In this document: positions 1-5,016 of the stretch, piece by piece
Numbering within the stretch: the stretch's first letter is position 1
Layout of the letters: every line of letters begins with the position of its first letter
Source: RGIG3009 sp045595845
GTDB lineage: Bacteria; Bacillota; Clostridia; Oscillospirales; Acutalibacteraceae
Reading direction: 5' to 3'
Length of the DNA stretch: 5,147 nt
NCBI GenBank assembly: GCA_045595845.1
Contig: JAZOBF010000048.1
Location: 1-5,147 of the forward strand
The notes under the pieces: model-generated
What the model was told of the DNA's origin: nothing
Database searches by the model: none
Seen by the model: only the letters and a program-made list of their open reading frames with translations
Position numbers and translations under genes: made by a program

Positions 1-1
1 C

Positions 2-997
2 ATTATCGGCGGCTTCGTTTTCCCGGATAACGGCAATGTCTTTTTTGACGGAAAGGACATGACCGATCTGCCTGCACATAAGCGTCAGGTGAATACCATT
101 TTTCAACGCTATGCGTTGTTCCCGCATTTGAATGTGGAGGATAACGTGGCGTTTGGCATGCGTGTGCAAGGAAAAGGAAAATCCGAGATCCGCGAAACGG
201 TGGATCACATGTTGAAACTCGTCAATCTGGTTGGTTTTAATAAACGCCGTATTGATACGCTTTCGGGCGGTCAGCAACAGCGTGTGGCAATTGCGCGTGC
301 CCTTGCCAACAATCCGCGTGTGCTGTTACTGGATGAACCGCTGGCGGCACTGGATTTGAAATTGCGTAAGGATATGCAGGTGGAGTTGAAGAACATTCAA
401 AAAAGCCTCGGCATTACCTTTATCTATGTTACGCATGACCAAGAAGAAGCGTTGTCCATGTCAGATACCGTGGTGGTAATGGATAATGGTAAAATTCAGC
501 AGATTGGTACGCCTCAGGATATCTATAACGAGCCGCAGAATGCGTTTGTAGCCGATTTTATCGGTGAGAGTAATATTTTGGACGGTATCATGCATGAGGA
601 CTATTTGGTCGAGTTCTTTGGCCGTAAATTCCGTTGTTTGGACGCTGGATTTGAGAAAAAAGAACCCGTAGATGTTGTTATCCGTCCTGAGGATATTGAC
701 ATCGTTCCGGCAGAGAAGGGCGATTTGATCGGTACCGTCACGGCGGTTACCTTTAAGGGCGTGCATTTTGAAACCATCGTAGATTTTAAAGGCTTTAAAT
801 GGATGATTCAGACCACCGATTATTATCCCGTGGATTCCGTAATCGGTATCGTGCTCAATCCCGAAGATATTCACATCATGAAGAAATCGGAGTATTCGGG
901 TGAATTTGGTGACTACAGTTCGTATTCCGAAGAATTTGATGAAATGGCGAACCCCGAGATCGATCTGACCGAGGATGCCGCGGAGGCGGAGGCATGA
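2..997 (+). CDS. potA: Spermidine/putrescine ABC transporter ATP-binding protein PotA (5' truncated by window edge)
   Basis: This is the ATPase that powers polyamine import at the cytoplasmic face of the PotBC permease. The reading frame is open from base 2, giving 331 visible residues. Roughly the first 45-50 residues, including Walker A, lie outside the window. Visible motifs in order are the Q-loop (FQRYALFPHL, Gln codon 104-106), the ABC signature (LSGGQQQR, from 260), Walker B (VLLLDEP, 320-340), the D-loop (LAALD) and the H-loop (THDQEEAL, His codon 434-436). A C-terminal TOBE-type regulatory domain follows, including VVIRPEDIDIV and ending near LNPEDIHIM. PotA-type rather than generic sugar ATPase is supported by these motifs and by the potBCD neighbours. 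An ATG at 59 is internal, because the homologous frame continues upstream. The last 38 residues (881-994) form an acidic tail beyond the TOBE domain, with 13 Asp/Glu and only 2 Lys. The stop overlaps the potB start as ATGA. Confidence 0.96.
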   Translation: MIGGFVFPDNGNVFFDGKDMTDLPAHKRQVNTIFQRYALFPHLNVEDNVAFGMRVQGKGKSEIRETVDHMLKLVNLVGFNKRRIDTLSGGQQQRVAIARALANNPRVLLLDEPLAALDLKLRKDMQVELKNIQKSLGITFIYVTHDQEEALSMSDTVVVMDNGKIQQIGTPQDIYNEPQNAFVADFIGESNILDGIMHEDYLVEFFGRKFRCLDAGFEKKEPVDVVIRPEDIDIVPAEKGDLIGTVTAVTFKGVHFETIVDFKGFKWMIQTTDYYPVDSVIGIVLNPEDIHIMKKSEYSGEFGDYSSYSEEFDEMANPEIDLTEDAAEAEA

Positions 998-1818
998 TCA
1001 AATCGAGAGGGGCGGCCGCACCGTTTGCGGTATGGATGGCGTTGTTTACCGTTATCCCGCTCGGTATTGTTATCTGGTTTGCGTTTACCGATAACGGGGG
1101 TAACTTTACACTATCCAACTTATCTTCTATCGTAGAATATGCCGGCACTTTTGGTATTTCGATTGCGCTGGGTGGAATCGCGACCGCGATCTGCCTTGTT
1201 TTGGCATTCCCGCTGGCGTATACCATTTCTCGCGCGCAGGGGCGCGTGCAGCAAACAATGGTGATGATCATCATGTTGCCGATGTGGATGAATTTCTTGC
1301 TTCGCACCTACGCGTGGATGTCTATTTTAGAAAATAACGGTTTTATTAACCAACTGTTGCGTGTACTCGGTCTGCTTGCCGAGGGCCAGTCGCTGACTTT
1401 AATTAATACAAGCGGTGCTGTTGTTTTGGGTATGGTATACAATTTCTTACCCTTTATGGTGTTGCCACTGTATTCCGTTATGGCCAAAATTGATAACAGT
1501 ATTATTGAAGCGGCACAAGACTTGGGCTCCAATATTCTGCAGGTGTTTCGCAAAGTCATTATCCCGTTGTCGGTACCCGGTATGCTCAGCGGTATTACCA
1601 TGGTTTTTGTTCCGGCGGTCAGCACTTTCGTTATTACGAAATTGCTGGGCGGCAGCAAAACCTTGATGATCGGTGATGCCATTGAAACCATGTTTATCGG
1701 TCAAGGTGCCGATTATCATGTCGGCGCTACCTTGTCACTTGTTTTGATGGTGATGATTCTCATCTGCATGGCCGTCACCGGTATGGTGGATAAGGGAGAG
1801 GGGGATGAACTTTCGTGA
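994..1818 (+). CDS. potB: Spermidine/putrescine ABC transporter permease PotB
   Basis: This is an integral membrane subunit that forms the polyamine channel with PotC. It has 274 residues, close to the usual PotB length of about 275-285. About six hydrophobic segments are visible, near residues 11-32, 54-76, 88-110, 139-161, 197-216 and 244-264. The family motif around LPMWMNFLLRTYAW (residues 95-108) is characteristic of PotB. The cytoplasmic EAA loop that docks on the ATPase is at 171-197 (IEAAQDLG, then IIPLSVPG). The ATG at 994 overlaps the potA stop in ATGA. A GGAGG at 982-986 lies 7 bases upstream, and a second GGAGG at 988-992 is probably too close to serve. Assignment as PotB rather than PotC follows from gene order and the RTYAW motif. 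The specific substrate, spermidine or putrescine, cannot be read from the permease. Confidence 0.96.
   Translation: MIKSRGAAAPFAVWMALFTVIPLGIVIWFAFTDNGGNFTLSNLSSIVEYAGTFGISIALGGIATAICLVLAFPLAYTISRAQGRVQQTMVMIIMLPMWMNFLLRTYAWMSILENNGFINQLLRVLGLLAEGQSLTLINTSGAVVLGMVYNFLPFMVLPLYSVMAKIDNSIIEAAQDLGSNILQVFRKVIIPLSVPGMLSGITMVFVPAVSTFVITKLLGGSKTLMIGDAIETMFIGQGADYHVGATLSLVLMVMILICMAVTGMVDKGEGDELS
1792..1804 (+). promoter_or_regulatory. Ribosome binding site supporting the GTG start of potC
   Basis: A purine-rich AAGGGAGAGGGGG run lies about 10 bases before GTG at 1815. The start is fixed from the other side by an in-frame TGA at 1806-1808, so no longer PotC is possible. The nearby ATG at 1805 is in another frame and reaches a stop after 11 codons. 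The GTG overlaps the potB stop as GTGA, which favours re-initiation by ribosomes finishing potB. Confidence 0.7.
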
Positions 1819-2621
1819 AAACGCTCTCTCGTATCTATAATGGTTTAATCTTTGCGTTTTTGTATGCACCGCTTGCGGTACTCATTGTATTTTCTTTCAA
1901 TGATTCCAAAAGCCGTGTTGTCTGGAATGGATTTTCATTGCGTTGGTATGAGGAATTGTTCCGTGATGAAGAAATTTTGTCGGCACTGTGGGTAACACTT
2001 TCGGTTGCTATTATTGCTACCATTGTATCCACAATTATCGGTACGCTTGCCGCAATCGGTATCCGCAGTGTCAACCGCCGTTTGGGCAAGGTGTTGCTTG
2101 CCGTTAATAATTTCCCGATGGTTAATCCGGAGATTGTAACGGGTATTGCGTTAATGTTGCTGTTTGTGTTTATTTATCGCACAACCGGTTTGCTTCAACC
2201 CGGATATACGACATTACTTTTTTCACACATCACATTTTGTATTCCGTATGTCATACTCCAAGTGATGCCGAAACTTCGTCAGGCAAACCCTCATTTATAT
2301 GAAGCGGCGGTGGATCTCGGTTGCCCGCCGGTATCCGCCTTTTTTAAGGTTATGGTACCGGAAATCATGCCGGGCATTATCACAGGTGCGTTGATGGCCT
2401 TTACTTTATCGCTGGACGATTTTGTCATTAGTTTATTCACCTCGGGTGCATCGGCGCAGAACTTGTCTGTCACCATTTATTCGATGGTTAAGCGTCGCGT
2501 TACGCCGGAAATTAATGCCCTTTCTACCCTGATGTTCGGTGCGGTGCTGATCCTGTTGGTGTTGGTCAATGTTTTGCAGATGCGATCCGAACCCTCGCGC
2601 AAAGGAGGGAAAACCAGATGA
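1815..2621 (+). CDS. potC: Spermidine/putrescine ABC transporter permease PotC
   Basis: This is the second membrane subunit of the polyamine importer. It has 268 residues, the normal size for PotC (about 260-270), and starts at GTG. About six membrane segments are visible, near residues 10-30, 56-82, 94-121, 131-152, 186-207 and 233-255. The N-terminal LYAPLAVLIVFSFND stretch, the FSLRWYEELF segment and the LSLDDFVIS motif (198-206) are typical of PotC. The EAA loop that contacts PotA is at 162-187 (YEAAVDLG, then VPEIMPG). The gene overlaps potB by GTGA and potD by ATGA. The basic, hydrophilic C-terminus (residues 257-268) is expected to lie in the cytoplasm. The AAAGGAGGG in its last codons (2601-2609) doubles as the potD ribosome binding site. 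Confidence 0.96.
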   Translation: MKTLSRIYNGLIFAFLYAPLAVLIVFSFNDSKSRVVWNGFSLRWYEELFRDEEILSALWVTLSVAIIATIVSTIIGTLAAIGIRSVNRRLGKVLLAVNNFPMVNPEIVTGIALMLLFVFIYRTTGLLQPGYTTLLFSHITFCIPYVILQVMPKLRQANPHLYEAAVDLGCPPVSAFFKVMVPEIMPGIITGALMAFTLSLDDFVISLFTSGASAQNLSVTIYSMVKRRVTPEINALSTLMFGAVLILLVLVNVLQMRSEPSRKGGKTR

Positions 2622-3778
2622 AACGGTTTTTAAGTATTGGTTTGGTTGTCCTGGTGTTATTGTGTGTGGGCACTTCGTCTGTTGCGGCAGATGATATTGA
2701 CACGAGTGTAACTTTGAATGTGTATAACTGGGGAGAATATATTGATCCCACTGTGAATGACTTGTTTACTGCCGAAACCGGTATTAAGGTTAACTACAAA
2801 AATTTTACCGATAATGAGAGTATGTACGCGGTGCTGAATTCGGGCGCCGCGGTATACGATGTCATCGTACCTTCGGACTATATGATCGGCAAGATGGTTA
2901 ATGAGGGACAGCTTGCCAAATTGGATTTCAATAATATTCCGAATATTTCCAAAATTAATCCGTCTTTGCTCAACCCCTCCTACGATCCCACTAATGAGTA
3001 TTCTGTGCCTTACACATGGGGTACGGTTGGTATTTTTTACAATACCCAATATGTCGACGAAGCTGATCTCGCGTTGGGTTGGGATTTGCTGTGGAACGAG
3101 AAGTACAGCGGTCGTATTTTTATGTTCGACAACCCGCGTGATGCATTCGGTATTGCTCTGCTAAAATGCGGCTATTCCTTAAATACGCTTAACCTTGATG
3201 AATGGAATACCGCTTATGACGCACTTCGTGAGCAAAAACCGATTCTTCATCAATATGTGATGGATCAGGTATATGATAAAATGATCAACGAAGAAGGCTG
3301 GATTGCTCCTTATTATGCGGGGGACGGTATCATCATGATGGATGAGGAAGAAGGAAACCCTGCGATTGATTTTTTTGTCCCGCCTGACGGTACCAATCTG
3401 TTCGTAGATGCCCTGTGCGTACCCGCTAATTCGCCGCACAAGCGCGAGGCGGAAGCCTATATTAATTTTCTCTGCCGTCCCGATATTGCGTTGCTCAATG
3501 CGGAGTATATCGGGTATTCGACGCCTATTGAAGAGGTGCGGGAACAATTGGATCCCGAAATTGCAGAAAATGAGAATTTTTATCCGCCGGAATCGGTTTT
3601 GGAAAAAGCGGAAATGTATATCACATTGCCGAATGAAATCAGTACGCACATGGATGCTTTGTGGATGAAGCTGAAACTTGCCGATCCTCTGTGGGCTATT
3701 TTTACCATCGCAGTCGGCGTTGTGGCGGTCATGTGTTTTACGCTGTATATCGTTCAGTGCATTCGCAGAAAGGGATAG
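2618..3778 (+). CDS. potD: Polyamine-binding protein PotD with C-terminal membrane anchor
   Basis: This is the extracellular substrate-binding subunit, which delivers polyamine to PotBC. It has 386 residues, longer than E. coli PotD (348). The ATG at 2618 overlaps the potC stop and has AAAGGAGGG 8 bases upstream. Residues 1-24 form a signal peptide ending SVAA/D. Cys16 sits in VLLC, which is not a lipobox, so SPase I cleavage is more likely than lipidation. The two-lobed type II binding fold is supported by VYNWGEYIDP (35-44), YDVIVPSDY (80-88), YSVPYTWGTVGIFYN (128-142), the DNPRDAF segment (171-177), APYYAGDG (230-237) and EYIGYSTP (296-303). By my alignment to E. coli PotD, Trp38, Tyr41, Ser86, Tyr88, Asp171, Asp264 and Tyr300 are retained. 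Two pocket tryptophans are replaced by Tyr232/233 and Phe262. The normal family end is at about residue 354. A hydrophobic helix (about 357-380) and a basic CIRRKG tail follow, suggesting a C-terminal membrane tether. Confidence 0.95.
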   Translation: MKRFLSIGLVVLVLLCVGTSSVAADDIDTSVTLNVYNWGEYIDPTVNDLFTAETGIKVNYKNFTDNESMYAVLNSGAAVYDVIVPSDYMIGKMVNEGQLAKLDFNNIPNISKINPSLLNPSYDPTNEYSVPYTWGTVGIFYNTQYVDEADLALGWDLLWNEKYSGRIFMFDNPRDAFGIALLKCGYSLNTLNLDEWNTAYDALREQKPILHQYVMDQVYDKMINEEGWIAPYYAGDGIIMMDEEEGNPAIDFFVPPDGTNLFVDALCVPANSPHKREAEAYINFLCRPDIALLNAEYIGYSTPIEEVREQLDPEIAENENFYPPESVLEKAEMYITLPNEISTHMDALWMKLKLADPLWAIFTIAVGVVAVMCFTLYIVQCIRRKG

Positions 3779-3781
3779 GTT

Positions 3782-4450
3782 ATGTCACGCTTTGATACGG
3801 TTTTATTTGATTTGGACGGCACTTTGATTGATACCATTGCCGATCTTGCCGATGCAACCGAAACGGTTTTGCGCGAGTGCGGTAGGGGGCGAGCAGATGG
3901 TATGCCGGTCCACTCGTTTGACGAGTATCATCGTTTTGTCGGCAACGGCTGTCTAAAACTGGTTGAACGAGCTATGGGGGAGGCAACTCCCGACGAAATC
4001 ACCCGTGCATATGAGCGGTTTATGGAACTATATGACCGCAATTATTGCGTTAAAACTGCCCCGTATGAAGGAATCTACGATCTGCTGGATGAACTTGTCA
4101 AGCGCGGGTATAAGCTTGGTATTGTTACCAATAAGCCCGAAATGCAGGCTCGTAAGTTGGCGGATTTGCTGTTCGGTAACTATCCGTTCGGCTGTGTGTA
4201 TGGCGGCATGGTTGAGGGCAGACCTCACAAACCAAATCCGCAGGTTGTACAATTGGCGCTTAAGGATTTGGCGGCGACGACAGAAAACACGCTGTTTGTC
4301 GGAGACTCCGATGTGGACATTCACACAGGACATAACGCAGGCCTGGTTACCGTCGGTGTTACCTGGGGGTTCCGTGGCGAAGAGGAACTCCGTGCCGCGG
4401 GTGCGGATATTTTGATTACGCATCCATCGGAGCTTTTACAATATTTGTAA
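3782..4450 (+). CDS. gph: HAD-superfamily phosphatase, phosphoglycolate phosphatase-like
   Basis: This is a cytoplasmic HAD hydrolase of 222 residues, the usual length for the Gph/PGP group. All four catalytic motifs are intact. Motif I is DLDGT with nucleophile Asp10 and acid/base Asp12. Motif II is Thr116 in IVTNKP. Motif III is Lys150 in RPHKPNP. Motif IV is GDSDVDI (174-180) with Asp175 and Asp179. A helical cap between motifs I and II (about residues 18-95) makes it a C1-cap enzyme. The family classically hydrolyses 2-phosphoglycolate, but many members act on other small phosphoesters, including PPi in the PpaX group, so the substrate is uncertain. ATG 3782 lies 3 bases after the potD stop, with AAAGGGA (3769-3775) 6 bases upstream. 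It is therefore probably the last gene of the pot transcript. A functional link to polyamine uptake is not evident from the sequence. Confidence 0.9.
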   Translation: MSRFDTVLFDLDGTLIDTIADLADATETVLRECGRGRADGMPVHSFDEYHRFVGNGCLKLVERAMGEATPDEITRAYERFMELYDRNYCVKTAPYEGIYDLLDELVKRGYKLGIVTNKPEMQARKLADLLFGNYPFGCVYGGMVEGRPHKPNPQVVQLALKDLAATTENTLFVGDSDVDIHTGHNAGLVTVGVTWGFRGEEELRAAGADILITHPSELLQYL

Positions 4451-4456
4451 TTTTTT
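4436..4456 (+). terminator. Possible weak terminator at the end of gph
   Basis: A 6-bp inverted repeat TTACAA/TTGTAA with a 3-base loop overlaps the gph stop codon and is followed by six T residues (4451-4456). The position and T-run fit an intrinsic terminator for the pot-gph transcript. The stem has only one G-C pair, so it would be weak. Read-through into the tRNA unit is possible. Confidence 0.3.
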
Positions 4457-4479
4457 GAGGGGCGCTCTCCACTTTCCTG

Positions 4480-4508
4480 TTGACAACGGATTAAAAAGAT
4501 GGTATGAT
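4480..4508 (+). promoter_or_regulatory. Housekeeping-sigma promoter of the tRNA-Ser pair
   Basis: A perfect -35 TTGACA (4480-4485) and a near-perfect -10 TATGAT (4503-4508) are separated by the optimal 17 bases. Transcription would start near 4515, about 12 bases before the first tRNA. This strength is typical of stable-RNA promoters and separates the tRNA unit from the upstream operon. Confidence 0.88.
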
Positions 4509-4526
4509 TACAGTCGTTCCGGAAAC

Positions 4527-4613
4527 GGAGAGGTGTCCGAGCGGTTTAAGGAGCCGGTCTTGAAAACCGGTGACTCGAAAGAGCCAAGGGTTCGAATCCC
4601 TTCCTCTCCGCCA
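4527..4613 (+). tRNA. tRNA-Ser (anticodon TGA)
   Basis: The 7-bp acceptor stem pairs GGAGAGG (4527-4533) with CCTCTCC (4603-4609), followed by discriminator G4610 and an encoded CCA (4611-4613). The anticodon stem is CCGGT/ACCGG (4554-4558 and 4566-4570) around loop CTTGAAA, giving anticodon TGA at 4561-4563, which reads UCA-type serine codons. A long variable arm with stem CTC/GAG and a GAAA loop (4573-4583) marks it as a class II, serine-type tRNA. The T-arm is AAGGG, TTCGAAT, CCCTT (4586-4602). Confidence 0.97.
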
Positions 4614-4665
4614 CACTTTTTAAGTGAATAGATAAACCGTTTGCTCACCGCATTCGGTTTGTTAT

Positions 4666-4756
4666 GGAGAAGTACTCAAGTTGGTGACGAGGCGCCCCTG
4701 CTAAGGGCGTAGGTCGGGTAACCGGCGCGAGGGTTCGAGTCCCTCCTTCTCCGCCA
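4666..4756 (+). tRNA. tRNA-Ser (anticodon GCT)
   Basis: The acceptor stem pairs GGAGAAG (4666-4672) with CTTCTCC (4746-4752), followed by discriminator G4753 and an encoded CCA (4754-4756). The anticodon stem is CGCCC/GGGCG (4693-4697 and 4705-4709) with loop CTGCTAA, giving anticodon GCT (4700-4702), which reads AGC/AGU serine codons. The variable arm is long (GTCGG, loop, CCGGC), as expected for serine. The T-arm is GAGGG, TTCGAGT, CCCTC (4729-4745). It lies 52 bases after the first tRNA with no clear intervening promoter, so both are probably cut from one precursor. Its 3' 23 bases recur at 4960-4982. Confidence 0.97.
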
Positions 4757-4796
4757 ATAACAAAAGGCACCCTTTTGGGTGCCTTTTGTTATTTCC
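4756..4796 (+). terminator. Intrinsic terminator of the tRNA-Ser unit
   Basis: A perfect 17-bp inverted repeat (4756-4772 with 4777-4793) surrounds a TTTT loop. Its GC core is GGCACCC/GGGTGCC, followed by TTTTGTTATTT. The stem begins at the last A of the encoded CCA, so termination comes directly after the tRNA. The A-rich 5' arm means the structure could also act on the opposite strand. Confidence 0.9.
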
Positions 4797-4959
4797 GAAA
4801 TATGAGGATTCGAACCCGAGCGCCGAAAGGCGCGGGCGTCGTCTGCGAGCGCCGCCTGCGGCAGATACAGTGGGCAGGGGAGGGGGCAGCGGTCGGAATT
4901 CTGCGGGCGATAGCGAGGACACAGAATTTCGGGCACCGCAAGAGGGGTGGCGAAGCCAC
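4795..4959. repeat. GC-rich structured non-coding cassette, candidate non-autonomous repeat element
   Basis: No credible gene is visible: reading frames here start inside the terminator or cross the tRNA fragment, and none has a ribosome binding site. The stretch is instead full of inverted repeats. These are CCC-GA-GCGCC/GGCGC-GGG with a GAAA loop (4815-4836), GCCG/CGGC (4851-4862), a long arm GCGGT + AATTCTG pairing with CAGAATT + ACCGC (4889-4939, apical loop 4904-4921), and GTGGC-GAA-GCCAC (4947-4959). A G-rich purine tract (about 4871-4886) lies between. At its left end GATTCGAACCC (4807-4817) is the reverse complement of a tRNA T-loop region, matching 4588-4598 over 11 bases. The right end runs into a tRNA-Ser 3' fragment. 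It could be a mobile repeat, a structured RNA, or decayed tRNA-flanking DNA. Its mobility is inferred. Confidence 0.5.
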
Positions 4960-4982
4960 TTCGAGTCCCTCCTTCTCCGCCA
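4942..4982 (+). pseudogene. tRNA-Ser(GCT) 3'-end fragment, T-arm split by a 13-base hairpin
   Basis: Bases 4960-4982 are identical to the last 23 bases of tRNA-Ser(GCT) (4734-4756), from TTCGAGT through CCA. The match extends to the 5' side of the T-stem, because GAGGG at 4942-4946 corresponds to 4729-4733. The two parts are separated by a 13-base self-complementary insert, GTGGC-GAA-GCCAC (4947-4959). No acceptor 5' strand, D-arm or anticodon arm is present upstream, so this is not a functional tRNA. It may be a duplicated attachment site, a captured tRNA end, or the relic of a third serine tRNA. Confidence 0.8.
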
Positions 4983-5014
4983 AAAAATCCAAGTCTTCGG
5001 ACTTGGATTTTTTT
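4982..5014 (+). terminator. Strong intrinsic terminator with TTCG tetraloop
   Basis: A 14-bp inverted repeat (4982-4995 with 5000-5013) closes on C-TTCG-G, the exceptionally stable tetraloop, and is followed by a run of seven T (5008-5014). As with the first terminator, the stem starts at the final A of a CCA, here that of the tRNA fragment. It would stop transcripts that read through 4794. Confidence 0.88.
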
Positions 5015-5016
5015 AT

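Noticed and set aside
59..61. ATG at 59 as the true start of potA
   Set aside because: The frame is open back to base 2 and encodes conserved sequence (IIGGFVFPDNG). The Q-loop lies only about 15 residues after the ATG, so a start here would lack Walker A.
461..874. Antisense reading frame inside potA, and similar ones inside potB, potC, potD and gph
   Set aside because: They are shadows of well-supported genes with conserved motifs on the plus strand, and they lack recognisable products of their own.
4614..4665. Separate promoter or regulatory RNA between the two tRNAs
   Set aside because: The 52-base spacer has only a weak CACTT/AAGTG hairpin and an AAACCG/CGGTTT pair with a large loop. 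No -35/-10 pair is evident, so it is best read as a processed precursor spacer.
4795..4860. A complete tRNA gene on the minus strand near the GATTCGAACCC motif
   Set aside because: Only the T-loop-like string is present. The flanking bases do not form a full T-stem, and I found no matching acceptor or anticodon arm.
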